Source: Gambelia wislizenii
Lineage: Eukaryota > Chordata > Lepidosauria > Squamata > Crotaphytidae
Assembly (NCBI GenBank): GCA_030847615.1
Contig: JAUMIR010000002.1
Location: 197,949,809-198,013,808, forward strand
DNA length: 64,000 nt
Direction: 5' to 3'
Shown: piece after piece, positions 21,899 to 34,075 of the stretch
Position numbering within the stretch: the first letter of the stretch is position 1
How the letters are laid out: every line of letters starts with the position of its first letter
The notes under the pieces: generated by a model
What the model saw: only the letters and a program-made list of their open reading frames with translations
Database searches by the model: none
Told to the model about the DNA's origin: nothing
Position numbers and translations under genes: made by a program

Positions 21899-23033
21899 AC
21901 AGTGATGGGAACTAATTAAAATCAATTAAGTTAGAAATTTTCTGACAAAAAGGGACAACTTAAATTTATTTCTAACTTGATTGACTTAAGCTGGATTTTG
22001 TTCACAATTGACTCCAGAATTAAGTTATTAATAAATTAAAATAAATTAGAGACAAATAAATGTAATGTTTTCTAGATGGTTCTTTAATAAATGCAGATAT
22101 CTTCAGACATCCTTATTCTGAAGGAACATTCATGATTGGAGTTTAGCAAATTCCAATGTTAAAAGGTTTTAAAGCAACAAGTAGTAAGGACAGCTTGAAA
22201 GGAAGGGTATTCATCTTTGCACCCCATGTTCCTGTGTTCTCCACTGAGCAAAACACATCATGTGTCTCAGGAGACTACATTTTGAATCTCTTAAATGCTG
22301 AAACCTTTGCTGGATGCAATCAGTAAAGTTAAAAAAAATGGGGAGGATAAGGAGATTATAAGGAGTAGAGGAGAGCAACAAAGCAAGGAAGGTCTTTGGT
22401 GGGGTGGCTGAGAAATGGGATTTCAAAAATTCATGTAGCTTTTACTGTCTCCCTGAAGCTCAAAACATGGATGGGGTGGGGGTGAGATAAATCATAGATG
22501 GTATTTTCCAGCTTCATTCTGGGAAGGCTTTTAGTGCAGTCATCTCATTTATACTTAAATAGAAATTTAGAATCAACTTAATATTTTTCTTTTGCCTTCT
22601 AAATTAAATGTATTTGCATTAGATTTTAAAGCTTTTAAACTGTTAACTAAGTGCATTAACCCTATGCTAGGAACTTTCTTATCTCTAGCAGAATGTCTTT
22701 CCAAACTGAGGCCAAAGCCATCAGGAGAACAACCCTTGAGAGTGAGTGTCCAGTAGCTGACCAGTCATCACGACTCTTTGAACTGATGGATGAATCCTAA
22801 GTCACTTAGGGGAGAGGCATTCATGTGTAGTGATTAGCAGACTCCTCTATGAATAATGAGATGTCCAGTTTGAACCTTATAGCTACCAAGCAGTCACCAC
22901 ATGGCTTTAAGAAAACCAATTTCTCTCTGCCTCATTCTCCCCCCCCCTCAGTCTTCAATATGGGGGGAATTATACTGATCTACCTGACAGGGATGTTGTA
23001 AGCATCACACCAGGGGGGAGGACACACGTAGGG
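21899..23033. other. No gene recognised
   Basis: AT-rich. 21.9-22.05 kb has overlapping TTAATTT/AAATTAA blocks that form weak inverted symmetry. Confidence 0.45.
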
Positions 23034-23090
23034 CTCCAGATGATGTTGGACTAAAACTCCCATCTTCCCTAGCCAGCAGAGCCAATAATG
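23034..23090. mobile_element. Short MITE arm (ACTAAAACTCCCAT)
   Basis: 'CCAGATGATGTTGGACTAAAACTCCCATC...CTAGCCAGCAGAGCCAATAATG' is one arm of the CAACTCCCA foldback family. Confidence 0.5.
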
Positions 23091-23149
23091 AGGAAACATT
23101 GGAGTGTCACACCTCCCATGCTCCCAGATTATACACAAAGATAAATGCC

Positions 23150-23280
23150 AGGTGCTGTAGGCTATATTTCAGAGGGAGGAAATGGTAAAATCACCCCTGA
23201 GTATTCCTTGCCTAAGAAAACCCTATGAAATTTATGGGGTCTCCATAAGTCGACAGGTGACTTAAAGACACACAATACAC
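23150..23280 (+). mobile_element. 5S rRNA-derived SINE, 5'-truncated
   Basis: Starts 'CAGGTGCTGTAGGCTATATTTCAG', matching the last bases of 5S rRNA (GGTGCTGTAGGCTT), then continues with the non-5S body 'CCTGAGTATTCCTTGCC...ATAAGTCGACAGGTGACTT' and an ACACAATACAC tail. The body matches the fuller copy at 49.26-49.47 kb. Confidence 0.75.
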
Positions 23281-23467
23281 TCAAAGCATTTCCAGTGTCT
23301 GAAAGTGTTATAGTTGTGGCACATAAATTTCTTTTAGAGTGATCAATAGTTTCTCAAGATCTACATAATTTGCTATAATCTACAAATCACAGGTCGATTT
23401 TTCCCTTCAATTTTTGTTGTACTTTATTAGCCAATGTATGCTTGCAATATGAAATCTAATGCCAGCC

Positions 23468-23590
23468 ACAGATGCAGGCGAAAGGGCAGAAAGAAACTAT
23501 TCCAGAACACGGCCTCACAGCCCAGAAAAAAACCAAGGAAAATCTATGGATGCTGGCCGTGAAAGCCTTCAACTTCATGAAGGGTAAATT
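23468..23590 (+). repeat. Dispersed repeat with GATGCAGGCGAAA block
   Basis: 'GCCAGCCACAGATGCAGGCGAAAGG' then 'ACACGGCCTCACAGCCCAGAAAAA' and 'GCTGGCCGTGAAAGCCTTC'. I recognise this as a squamate interspersed repeat but cannot name its class with confidence. Confidence 0.45.
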
Positions 23591-24171
23591 CTTCATAGGG
23601 GTATATGTGTTATGTGTTTGTATCTATCTTGCATTTTTATTTAAGATTTTATGGTTTACCTTCAACAACCATTGATCTGCAGATCTTGAAGATTTCTGCA
23701 AATAAATCATAAGCTTGGTGCATGGAACTTTGGTAAATGTGTATATATATATGCCACATTCCACTAAGAAATATGTTGTATTATTGCTGTTTAAATACTG
23801 TAATTGTGTTTGCAATATTTCTCTATAAAGTAGAACCTAGTCCACAGAACTAAAGAGTGATACACAGACATAGGGGCATTTGCTGAGTTGAGCTTTTAAT
23901 CAACCATCAAAGGAGATCTGTTTCTGAAATGTCCATATTTGACACTTCTCATTAAATGCCAATGGAACCTCTGAACATGGACATCTGGTTGGATTAGCGC
24001 CAAAACTGGAAACAAGGGTTGTTTGAGCCATGGTTGGATTAATACCATGGAATGGCAAAGCTTATCTTTTACAAAGTGGTTTCTACTATAATTGGCATCA
24101 TTTGCAAAGGCTGAAAATACATATCTGTATTAAAGTGTACTCTTTACCATGTATATACAATCTTAATCACA
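23591..24171. other. No gene recognised
   Basis: AT-rich, no nameable repeat. Confidence 0.45.
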
Positions 24172-24404
24172 TACAGCCGGCGACCCCTATCCACAAGTTC
24201 TGTGCCCATGGATTCAACCAACCATGGCTTGAAAATATTCAGGGGGGAAAAAATCCAAAAAGCAAGCCTTGCTATTGAGTATTTTATATAAAGGAAGCCA
24301 TTTTATTATACCATTGTATATAATGGGGCTTAAGCATCCACTGATTTTGGTATCCACAGGGGATCCTGGAACCAAACCCCAACAGATACTGAGGCCCCAC
24401 TGTA
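24172..24404. mobile_element. Tigger-type MITE, family CAGTTGTCCCT
   Basis: Left TACAGCCGGCGACCCCTATCC and right end 'CAGATACTGAGGCCCCACTGTA' are inverted. The inner 'ATTCAACCAACCATGG' and 'GGATCCTGGAACCAAACCCC' are typical of this Tigger family. A second copy is at 56.58 kb. Confidence 0.8.
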
Positions 24405-24884
24405 GCTTTATCTAGCAGCTAGATATACATTTCCTCTAAATTTGTTGATAAAAATCCAGGGCAGGTCAATGGAAATATATCTATATACCTATATAAGTGA
24501 TTCTTGATTTCCCCACTGCAATGCCATGATCTTGTGGGAAAAGGTTTTTAAAAAGGGTGCCAAAGGTAATGTATTCACTTGCATGTTAAGTAGTCTAATT
24601 GCTTTTGGGGTAACAAGGACAGAAGAGGTGAACCACATGTGTTCCCCATTCTGTTTTGGCAGAAGGCTCACAGAAACATTGATCATGAACCTAGAGCAGT
24701 CATCCCCCAAAGAATCACATTTCTAATTCAACATTGAAGTTTTAGCAAAAATTCTGTGGTGGGCCACTACGAACTTTTCCATTTTTAAACAACCACATTT
24801 AAGAGAATCATTGACGTTTGTATCTTTTTCATTTCACTTCTACCACAGCTCCCTAACCAAAAGGGTGTGTGCCAGTCAGCAGAC

Positions 24885-24990
24885 AATTGATGCAACACTC
24901 CATGACTCTGACAAAGTAGGCTGGATTCCATGAAAGCTTGTGCCATATACAGCCTGTTAATCTTTAAGGTATCTGTGATATTGTTTTGAC
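24885..24990 (+). repeat. Dispersed repeat, GAAAGCTTGTGCC block
   Basis: 'TCTGACAAAGTAGGCTGGATTCCATGAAAGCTTGTGCCATA...GTTAATCTTTAAGGT' resembles a reptile interspersed repeat usually reading CACGAAAGCTTATGC. Class not assigned. Confidence 0.35.
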
Positions 24991-25146
24991 AGCAGATTTA
25001 TCAACCACCTTAAAGAGTGGATTGGTTTTACCCTGATGGTTCTCTTCAGATTTCCCTCACCAAAGGAACAGCATTTGGAGGAGAGAGTTAGTGGTACACA
25101 GCTCCCTCTGTTGTTTGATAGATTCACTGTAAGGATTTCAGATAAA

Positions 25147-25355
25147 GAGAGCCAGCATGGTATAGTGGTTTGTGTGTTGGACTAGGACTCCAGGAAGTTG
25201 GACTAAGACTCTAGCAGAAGCCCACTGGATGTCCTTGGGCAAGTCACACTCCCTCAGCCTTTGAGAAAGGTAAGTGTAAACCCCCTCTGAATAAATCTTC
25301 GCAAGAAAACCCTATGATAGGTCACCATAAGTCAAAAATGAACTTGAAGGCTCTT
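25147..25355 (+). mobile_element. tRNA-derived SINE (ACAACA family), first of two adjacent copies
   Basis: Head 'GAGAGCCAGCATGGTATAGTGG', core 'GTCCTTGGGCAAGTCACAC', tail 'AGGTCACCATAAGTC'. A GTTGGACTA-AGACTC unit is duplicated near 25178-25212. The tail runs straight into the next copy. Confidence 0.9.
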
Positions 25356-25357
25356 GG

Positions 25358-25525
25358 AGAGCCAGCATGGAGTGGTGGTTTGAATACTGGAATAGAACTC
25401 TGAGAAACCAGGGTTCAAATCCATACCCAGCCATGGAAAGTCACTGGGTGGCCTTGGGCAAGTCGCATGTCAAGAAAAAGTGATAGAGTCATCGTAAGTT
25501 GGGACAACAACAACTACTACTACTT
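25358..25525 (+). mobile_element. tRNA-derived SINE (ACAACA family), second adjacent copy
   Basis: Head 'GGAGAGCCAGCATGGAGTGGTGG', box-B-like GGTTCAAATCC, core 'CTGGGTGGCCTTGGGCAAG', tail 'TCGTAAGTTGGGACAACAACAACTAC'. The middle is partly deleted. Confidence 0.9.
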
Positions 25526-26283
25526 CAGATGCCTGCTGGAATATCTTGAAATAGCTGTTTGCCTCCTTTACCTGTAACATTTCCCTTCCCAAAATTGTCA
25601 GAGATACTTTTGAAATTAGTAGGATTGGCTTTAGATCCCTCATCTGCAATTTGTTCCAAGTAGAATGTCTCTACTTATTAGTTGCCAATAGCTGGGATTA
25701 TAGATAATCAGCTGGTATTGTCAAACCTATTATGGCAGCAGGAATTTCTTCCAGTGCCTCAAAATACCAGGTGTCACGAACAGCCATTTTTGTACATCCC
25801 TGAGCCTAAACAAACACTGATGTTTTGTTATTTTATGGACTACATGAGATAGCTACATGACAATAACTTTAGATTGCATTTATTACAATGTTGTCCTTGT
25901 AGGCTTAAGCTGCACTCATGGAAGCTTGCATTCATTGGGTCTCAGATGTAAACATGGAAGCAAGTAGACTTTAACATTGGGGAACAGAGGGCAACTGGGC
26001 AGGCGTTGAGGAAAGACCTTGGAAAAGGATTGACGCTGTAAGCTGCCACCCATTTTACAGCATTCAGTGGGTCTCCGAGAATAGCAGAGGTTAAGTGGAT
26101 AGGGTAATATATAACATAATTTTCAGTCTGGGAACATTTCCCCACTCCTGTTGAACACCTAGTGGTGGGGACAGGGCCTAGCAAGGAGGAAGATGGATTG
26201 TCACCAAATGATTCTCGGATTTGAGGGCATGCAAAGGATTGTGTTTTGCAGATGTCCTCATTTTAGTAGCTGGGTGTTTGTCT
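25526..26283. other. No gene recognised
   Basis: No nameable repeat; a frame at 25942-26184 (-) has no domain. Confidence 0.45.
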
Positions 26284-26522
26284 TTCTGGGGCCCTCTTAA
26301 CACTATAAAATTACAGAACTATGGCTCCATTTAACTACCACGGCAGCATCCTATGAAATCCTGGGGTTTGTAGTTTGGTCAGAGGCACCAGAGGAGCTCT
26401 CTGGATAGGTGTTCTAAGTACCCCTCCCTAAACTACAGATCGTGGAACTCTTTATAGATGTTGCAATGACAGATAAGGCAGAATCATAGTGCTGTAACTG
26501 TGTAATGTGAAAGGACTCAATG
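26284..26522. mobile_element. Palindromic MITE (CTTTCACACTACACAGTTATA family), both arms
   Basis: Left 'TTAACACTATAAAATTACAGAACTATGGC' and right 'ATCATAGTGCTGTAACTGTGTAATGTGAAAGG' are diverged inverted arms. The centre 'CAGAGGAGCTCTCTGGATAGG' is shared with the 33.7-kb copy. Confidence 0.75.
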
Positions 26523-26637
26523 TCTCTGTGTGGATGGATATCATTGACTAGCATTAATTCTTGATTTGTATATGAGGAGGTTGAGAAGACCTTTCTCCTT
26601 GAAAGATTTGTAAGTTTTAGATTCTCTTGCCTCTAGA

Positions 26638-26989
26638 CAGTGGTATCACTAGGAGTGTGTGTGAGGGTGTGTAGACCAGACCAGGTGACACCATCAGAGT
26701 GGGTATCACCATCAGAGTGGGTAACACTAAAATGACTGTCTATGCAATTTTTCTGCAGTGTTTTCAGCAGATTTTTTTTAAAAAATAAAAACATCCCTGT
26801 CTAGCCAGTGAGCTTTCCTTCTTGTTCCTCTCCCACATGTAGGTTTCCAGTGTCTCTCAAAGTCGTGTGCAGAGCATGTACATTGCTGGGATTGCTAAGG
26901 ATTCTGCATGGTCTGGTACGGGAAGAGATCTATGGGGGTGACACCATGAGTTACCGTACTGGGTGACATCAATCCTAGTGACGCCACCG
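26638..26989. mobile_element. hAT-type MITE (CAGTGGYRTCACTAGG family)
   Basis: Left CAGTGGTATCACTAGG and right CCTAGTGACGCCACCG are inverted. The flanking octamers CCTCTAGA and TCTCCAGA agree at 6 of 8 positions, consistent with an aged 8-bp hAT duplication. Internal blocks 'GGTGACACCATCAGAGTGGG' and 'TATCACCATCAGAGTGGG' are a local duplication. Confidence 0.75.
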
Positions 26990-27328
26990 TCTCCAGATTT
27001 GTTTTGCTCCCTTTATAACCAGGCAATTGTGAATTCTGCACAGAAAAGGCTCAAAATCTTCAACAAAGAAATAGAACCAAAACATCAAATCCTGAAGTTC
27101 AGAACAGAATATGTAACTGACAGAAATCTAGCCCATCACACGTCCCTGGGTTTGTTCTTGTTAGCCACCAAAATGCAGAGCTTTGGAGGTAAAGCATGGA
27201 AAATACTAATGGCACCTGCAACATATTACTTTTTAAAGGTAATGACTGGTAACATCATCACTTAAAGAAATATAACATAATCACTCTTATCAACAACTTC
27301 TTTGTTCATAAATGTTACTTTTTCAGAA

Positions 27329-27548
27329 TACAGGTTGACCCCCCTGATCCATTCAAAGACACCCCCTCCCCGTGGATATTTGAAACCATGGATAGTACGG
27401 AACCCTATTTTCAATGAGACAAATGCCAGAAGTTGACCACAGAATCGCATTGGAGGACCTAGAAATGCCTAGAGAGAACATATTTTTTTCAGGTGTGGAT
27501 AACTGAAACCATGAATACCAAATCCATTGATACGGGGTTTGACCTATA
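27329..27548. mobile_element. Tigger-type MITE, family CAGGTTGACCCCC
   Basis: Left TACAGGTTGACCCCCCTGATCC and right 'TGATACGGGGTTTGACCTATA' are inverted and bounded by TA. The interior closely matches the 19.15-kb copy. Confidence 0.8.
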
Positions 27549-29633
27549 ATTTATTTGATAAGATTTTAGGCTGTTTGTTTTAAAGGTTGTTTTTTTTACA
27601 TAAATAAAAAAGTGATGTGTTAGCAATATACCACTAACAAGCCATGTAACAAGTTACTTTGGGGCAAAGAGCAATTACCAATTTTTTTTCCTATGCTGCA
27701 AGAAGTAATGGGAAGGAATTGCTTTTAAAATTCAGGCTCTGCCAGAATATTCTACAGTTTAATTTAGATACTGTCAAGTAGAGACTCTCATATTAGATAG
27801 TTTGCATAAATGGTATGCCTTTGATCCTGAGGTATCCAGGACCTCAGCTGAGAGACTATTCAAATTTCCTGAATTCTAGAGCAGCTTTTCCCCAGAGGAG
27901 TGATCAGTTCCTTTCAATCTGAGCAAAGGGCAGGAATTCATGAGTCTGTATACATTGTGACTGGCCAGCACCTCACTGCAGATCCAGATCAGTTGCTTAG
28001 TGATCCCACTTCCTGTTGGCAACAATAGGACCCCTGTCACCATGCCAAAGTCTGGAGTTGTGGCCTACAGTGCTAAAGATAGGCACCCTTAACCTCCTGA
28101 GTTATATATAGCTGTTTAGTGGTTCTGTAACAGACTCCTGGCTGAAGCAAGCACAAAATGGAGTTTGTGACATCCATCCCAGGCCTGACGTTTCACACTG
28201 ACAAACTCACCTCTCTATCCCACACACCAGTGGAAATATGGAAGGTGGTCTTTAGCATGATAAAAGAAATGAACACTGTCTTGGGGAAAACTGCCAACTT
28301 CTAGGGCTTTTCTCTGTAGCCTGCAGGCCCAAGTTGCTGGCAGTTTCCCAGGTCCCATTATTTGGATGCTTGAGGTTATGTTGGTATCCAATAGTATAGT
28401 GGAGCCAGAGATCACAGGGTCACAGCACTGGAACTTTTTGCTTAGTTGGGACAATGATGCAATCTGCCATCATTCCTGGCTTACCTCCCCCCCCCCACTT
28501 CCTTCTGAGTTTAGCTGCAATCCTCAGAGCAGCTGGGGCTAAGGGAGGAAATGGATATCCTCATACTGAGTGCATTGTTGTGAACTGTCCCTGTTGTAAT
28601 GCAAACGAATTTGGGATGGTTTGATCTTGAGCAGGTAAGTAAGACCTTGCCCTGAAAACTGCTCCAACTCTGTTGATACAGGTCAACGCAATGGACTCCA
28701 TTTTTGGAACCTTCCTGGCAAAGTGGTGATGCAGAACATCTTGACGATCACATGCATTTCCAAACTTACACTACTCCATTCTTTGTATTGGCACAGCTGG
28801 TTTTATGGGGGTTGTGTGCTGATGGGTAGCCAAGCTATGCTATCTGGAACTGCAGGAGCAACCACTACACTGGTCAACGAGGACCCAGCACAGCTCCGGG
28901 CTTGGTGCAAATACCAGCAACGGTAGCTGCACATGCAGGTCCAATGATCTGTAATGTTGAGAGACACAGTTCCTGGTGAAAGAGTTACAATGCGTATTGC
29001 CCTCACTTAATCTCACTTTTCAGAGGAACAAAATGCAGTCCTAAGAATGTTACATTAGCTTTAAACAGACTCCTTGCATGGCCCAGTTGGTTTTGGAATG
29101 AAATTGTTTCTGTTTATTTATTTATTCATTTGCACAGTCACTTCACCTTTGCTCCAAGGATTTCAATATAAAACTCTGTGATAGTCTCCCATCTCAGGTG
29201 CTGCTCACAGACAAACCCGCTTTACCCTCAACAATTGTGCAAACTATTCTACGTGCCATCTTCTTGGTCTTTTTTGGATCACAGTTATCAGATTCCAGCA
29301 CATTGGTTGCTTTGTGGAACAGTGCCTTTAGCTTTGGCACTGTTCCCAACCTTTGAAAGACATTGGGGGGTGGGGTTTGACAGATGCTGTAGCTCCTTCT
29401 GAGGAGCAATGAGGAGGAGATGATCATGGTTTGACCTGATGTGCATCTCTTTCCTGTTGCCCCTGGGAGCAGCTAGTAATAGGGACTTTTTGCTGTTAAC
29501 AATTTTCACCAAATCAAGGCTTTTTTGTTTATTTATTTATCTGAAGCATTTTTACTGCACTGTTCAGCTGAAACAAAGTCTCCAGACTAGAATACACAGA
29601 TCCAGAGGTCCATTCCCCATAAGTTTAAAATGG
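27549..29633. other. No gene recognised
   Basis: Two kb without nameable repeats. Frames at 28215-28454 (-) and 28723-29006 (both strands) have no domain. A C-run at about 28488-28497. Confidence 0.45.
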
Positions 29634-29857
29634 AGTGTGGCATAGTGAGTGTTTGATTAGGGTGCCAAGAGGTCAGGGTGTGAATCCCCTGCTGAGCTAT
29701 GGAATTCCACTGGGTGACCTTGGGTAAATCATACTCTCTCTCAGGGGAAAGCAACAACAAACATCCTCTGAATAAATTTTGCTATGAAATCCCTGTGATA
29801 GGTTTGCCTTAGGGCTGTCATAAGCTGGAAACAACTTGGAAGGCACACAACAACAAG
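29634..29857 (+). mobile_element. tRNA-derived SINE (ACAACA-tailed)
   Basis: Head 'GTGTGGCATAGTGAG', core 'CACTGGGTGACCTTGGGTAAA', tail 'CATAAGCTGGAAACAACTTGG' then GCACACAACAACAAG. Confidence 0.88.
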
Positions 29858-30542
29858 ACATAAAACAAAAGGATAGGAGGTTGGGAGGAAAGCAAACTTT
29901 TAACCACTAGTTTTCAGTTATAAAGTTCTTGTCACAACCAGAAGGAATAGAAACAGTGCAAGGAGAGGAGGAGCTAGAAGTACTTGGTCTCTCAGAGGAG
30001 CCAATGGAGTGTCACTGCTTCCTAGAGTTGGAAGAGACCAGAAGGGCCATCCAGTCCAACCCCCTGCCTTGCAGTAATGCACAATCAAAGCATGCCTGAC
30101 AGATGGCCATCCAGCCTCTGTTTATGAGAACACCAAAGAAGGAGACTCCACCACACTCTGAGGAAGCATGTTCCACTGTCAAGCAGCTCTTACCATCAGA
30201 ACATTCTTCCTAATGCTTAGGTGGAATCTCTTTTCCTGTAGTTTGACTCCATTGTTCTGTGTCCTAGTCTCTGGAGCCACAGAAAACAAGCTTGCCCCAT
30301 CCTCAGTATGACACCCCTTCAAATATTTAAAAATGGCTATCGTGTCACCTCTTCTTCTCCCAATGCTAAACATACCCAGCTCTGTAAGCCGCTCCTTATA
30401 GGGCATGGCTTCCAGACCTTTCATCATTTTGTCTGCCCTCCTTGGGACATGTTCCTGCTTGTCAATATCCTTGCATTGTAGTGCCCAGAACTGAACACAG
30501 TATTCCAGATGAAGTCTGATCAAAGCAGAATAGAGTGGTACT

Positions 30543-30554
30543 ATTACTTCACTT
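30543..30554. repeat. Target-site duplication, left copy
   Basis: ATTACTTCACTT, identical to 33602-33613. It marks the insertion of the RTE-like LINE into the CR1. Confidence 0.92.
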
Positions 30555-33500
30555 CCTCTCCATTGACACCCCCTTGTCGTGGGAGAGAGGCTTGCATACC
30601 CAAAACCGAAAAACATCTTTCAGGAGTAGGCTTTATGATTAAAAACTCCATTGCCTCCAAACTCAAAACCTTGCCAACAGGACACTCTGATTGCATTATT
30701 TCCTTACGCCTCCCACATGTTCTCTTTAGTATATATGCCCCAACTATGCAAGCCGACCCTGTAGAGAAAGAAAAAATCTACACAGACCTACGCCAACTCA
30801 TACAAAAAGTCCTTGTAGAAGATAAAATTATCCTTGGTGACTTCAATGCCAGAGTAGGAAAGAACTCTGAAGCCTGGAAAGGTGTCTTAGGCAAGCATGG
30901 CGTTGGAAATTGCAATGATAACGGACGCCTCTTGCTAGAGTTCTGTGCAGAACAACAGCTGACTATTACAAACACTATCTTTCAGCAGAAAGACAGCTTG
31001 AAGACAATCTGGATGCATCCCCGATCCAAACACTGGAACCTCACTGACTATGTTCTAGCCTGCCAGAGTAACATTTGCAATGTCCGCCATACTTGAGTGA
31101 TGCCCAGTGCAGAATGCCAGACAGATCATCGCCTTGTCAGATGTAAACTAAATGTTCATCTTAAGTTCAAACCTAAGAGGGGTGGCATGTTAAAGAAGAG
31201 ACTCCAAGTCAACAATGTTCAACAAGCTACCATGAGAGACAACTTCCAGGCAAACCTGCAAACAAAACTTGAAAACCATCCTATAGATCCTTCTCCTACA
31301 GTGCTTTGGCAACATCCTCCAGTCTGCGGAAAAATCCCTCGGGTTCTCCCACAAGAAAAATCAAGACTGGTTTGATGACAACAACCAAGAGATCCAGAAG
31401 CTGTTGGCAAAGAAGAGAACTGGTCACCAGGCATACCTCACCCAGCCAACTTGCCATGTAAGAAAAGCAGCTTTCCGTCTCACATGTAGTAAACTTAAAC
31501 AAAAACTCCGAGACATGCAGAACAAGTGGTGGATCAATATAGTAGAAAAGACACAGTGCTATGCAGATCTGGGGGATTCTAGAGGATTTTATGAAGCTCT
31601 TAAGGCAGTGTTTGGACTTACTTATCAGGTCCAAAGCTCCTTATACAGTACAGATGGTCAAACATTAATTACTGATAAAGCTTCCATCCTGAATCGATGG
31701 GCTGAACACTTTCAAAGTCTTTTTAGTGCCAACCGAATAGTCCAAGGCTCAGCTATCCAACATATGATACAAAAACCGATGAAAAATGAATTGGACATAG
31801 CTCCCACTTTGGAAGAGACCCTTAAGGCCATACAGCAGTTGAAAAACGGCAAGGCAGCTGGGATTGATGGAATCCCACCTGAAGTTTGGAAACATGGAGG
31901 TCATGCACTCCATGATAAATTCCATGAACTCCTTGTGAATTGCTGGGAAAAGGGGGAACTGCCATCAGATCTCTGAGATGCAGTCATCATCACCCTGTAC
32001 AAGAAAAAAGGAGCAAAATCCGATTGCACAAACTATCGAGGCATAACACTGCTCTCTATTGCTGGAAAAATCCTTTCAAGGATACTCCTGAACAGATTAG
32101 TTCCTGCCATTGCAGAAGAACTTCTTCCTGAAAGCCAATGTGGCTTCAGAGCCAATAGGAGTACTACAGATATGGTATTTGCCCTTAGACAACTGCAAGA
32201 GAAATGTAGAGAGCAGAACAAGGGCCTCTATGTAACATTTGTTGACCTCACCAAAGCCTTCGACACCGTGAGTAGGAAAGGTCTGTGGCAGATCCTGGAA
32301 AGACTAGGATGTCCCCCCAAATGCCTTAAAATGATTATCTTACTACACGGGGGCCAGCGTGGTCAAGTCAGATATGGCGATGCTCTTTCAGAGCCCTTTC
32401 TAATAACTAATGGAGTGAAGCAAGGTTGTGTTCTTGCGCCAACTTTATTTACAATCTTCTTCAGCATGATGCTCCAAAGGGCTACAGCAGAGCTTGAAGA
32501 AGAAGATGGTATCTATATACGTTACCGTACTGATGGTAGCTTGTTTAATTTAAGCCGTCTGAGGGCTCGCACTAAGACTCTAAACTATCTAGTCCGTGAG
32601 CTGCTCTTCGCTGCTGCTGCTGCCCTTGTTGCTCACACAGAAGCAGCTGTGCAGCACCTAACATCCTGCTTCGCAACAGCTGCAGGGCTGTTTGGGCTGG
32701 AAGTCAACCTGAAGAAAACGGAAGTTCTTTACCAGCCTGCACCACAGGACGAACACCATCATCCCCACATTGCCATCGGCAACTCTGTGCTTAAGTCCGT
32801 TTAGCAGTTCACCTACCTGGAAAGCATCATCTCCTCAGATGCCAAGATTGACAAAGAGATCGATCACAGATTAGCAAAGGCACATAGCGCATTTGGAAGA
32901 CTTTACAAAAGAGTCTGGAGTAGTAAACACCTGAGGCGAAACACAAAAATCAGTGTGTACAGAGCCATTGTACTGTCTATTCTCCTTTATGGGTCTGAAA
33001 CATGGGTCACTGATCGCCACCACTTACGACTCCTTGAATGCTTCCATCAGCACTGTTTACGCACAATCCTAAATATACACTGGACTGACTATGTGACAAA
33101 TGTTGCTGTCCTTGAGCAAGCAGGGATCACCAGCATTGAGGCCATGATATTGAGAACACAGCTGCGCTGGGCAGAGCATGTTTCTAGGATGGAGGACCAT
33201 CGCCTCCCCACAATAGTATTCTATGGTGAACTCGCCACGGGTCAGCATAAGAGGGGTGCTCCAAAAAAGCGATACAAGGACTCCCTGAAACAACATCTCA
33301 GGCTCAGCCAAATTGATCACCAACAATGGTCCACCCTGGCCTCACATCGGGAGGCATGGAGACACACTATCCACAATGCTGCAGCCTTATTTGAGAACTC
33401 ACGCCGAACAAGTCTTGAAGAGAAACGACAATGCAGAAAAAAATCACAACCCAGAAACTTCACCCAAGGAAACCTTCTGCTGTGCTTTCTGCAACCGGAC

Positions 33501-33601
33501 TTGTCTATCTCGGATTGGCCTTTTTAGTCATCAGCGCACTTGCAGAAAGCACAGGATGAGTCCTTCCTGAATCTTCGTTTGCGAAGAGAAGCCAGAGAAA
33601 G
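30555..33601 (+). mobile_element. RTE-like LINE, 3.05 kb, 5'-truncated, inserted in CR1
   Basis: Bounded by a perfect 12-bp target duplication. It starts inside or just before the endonuclease coding part and ends with the family's terminal hairpin CTTCG-TTTG-CGAAG (33573-33586) and AGCCAGAGAAAG, a short remnant of the (AG)n tail. The coding order is APE-type endonuclease, reverse transcriptase, carboxyl zinc finger. The clade is judged RTE or RTEX-like from protein similarity in memory; a phylogeny was not possible. Confidence 0.9.
30600..33570 (+). pseudogene. Dead ORF2 of RTE-like LINE (endonuclease, RT, C2HC finger)
   Basis: Endonuclease motifs seen: LGDFNARVG (about 30831-30857), WMHPRSKHWN with DYV, and TDHRL at 31121. 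RT motifs: FVDLTKAFD (32238-32264, motif A), NGVKQGCVLAP (32409-32441, motif B). At motif C, where the sister copy has FADD, this copy reads FAAA (32607-32618), losing both metal-binding aspartates. Nonsense codons: TGA at 31094 and 31974, each where a CGA is likely, and TAG at 32802, where the sister copy has CAG. Frame changes occur near 31290 and in an A-run near 33440. The carboxyl end carries CX2CX12HX3C (CAFCNRTCLSRIG...H..TC). It cannot make active protein. Confidence 0.88.
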
Positions 33602-33613
33602 ATTACTTCACTT
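33602..33613. repeat. Target-site duplication, right copy
   Basis: ATTACTTCACTT, followed by 'GATCTAGGCACTAC', where the CR1 resumes. Confidence 0.92.
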
Positions 33614-33717
33614 GATCTAGGCACTACATTCCTATTGATACAGTCTAGAATCGCATTGGCTTTTAAAGCTGCCGCATCATATTGCTGACTCATGTTCTGT
33701 TTGTGGTTCACAAAGGA

Positions 33718-33935
33718 GATTTTCACACTGTACTGTTACTATTTCACTTTAACTGCTCTGACTGCCTCCTGTGGAGTTCTGGGGTTTGTATTTTAGTGAG
33801 GCCTAAGAGCTCTCTGGCTGAGAATTGTAAATGCCCCTCCCTAAAGTGCAAATCCCAGGATTCCACAGGGGACAGCCATAGCAAATAAAGTGGAATAGTA
33901 ACACTATAACAGTGTAGTGTGGAAATCTCCTAAGA
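33718..33935. mobile_element. Palindromic MITE (CTTTCACACTACACAGTTATA family) inserted in CR1
   Basis: Left GGAGATTTTCACACTGTAC and right GTGTAGTGTGGAAATCTCC are inverted, with full arms and the centre 'AGAGCTCTCTGGC'. The CR1 sequence continues on both sides. A clean 8-bp duplication could not be assigned. Confidence 0.85.
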
Positions 33936-34075
33936 CTCCTAGATCCCTTTCGCATGTACTGCCATCAAGTCAGGTGTCACCCATCCTACATCTGTGCATT
34001 TCATTTTTAGTGCCCAAGTGTAATATCCTACATTGCTCCCTGTTGAAATTCATTGTGTAGGTTTGGCCCAGCTTT

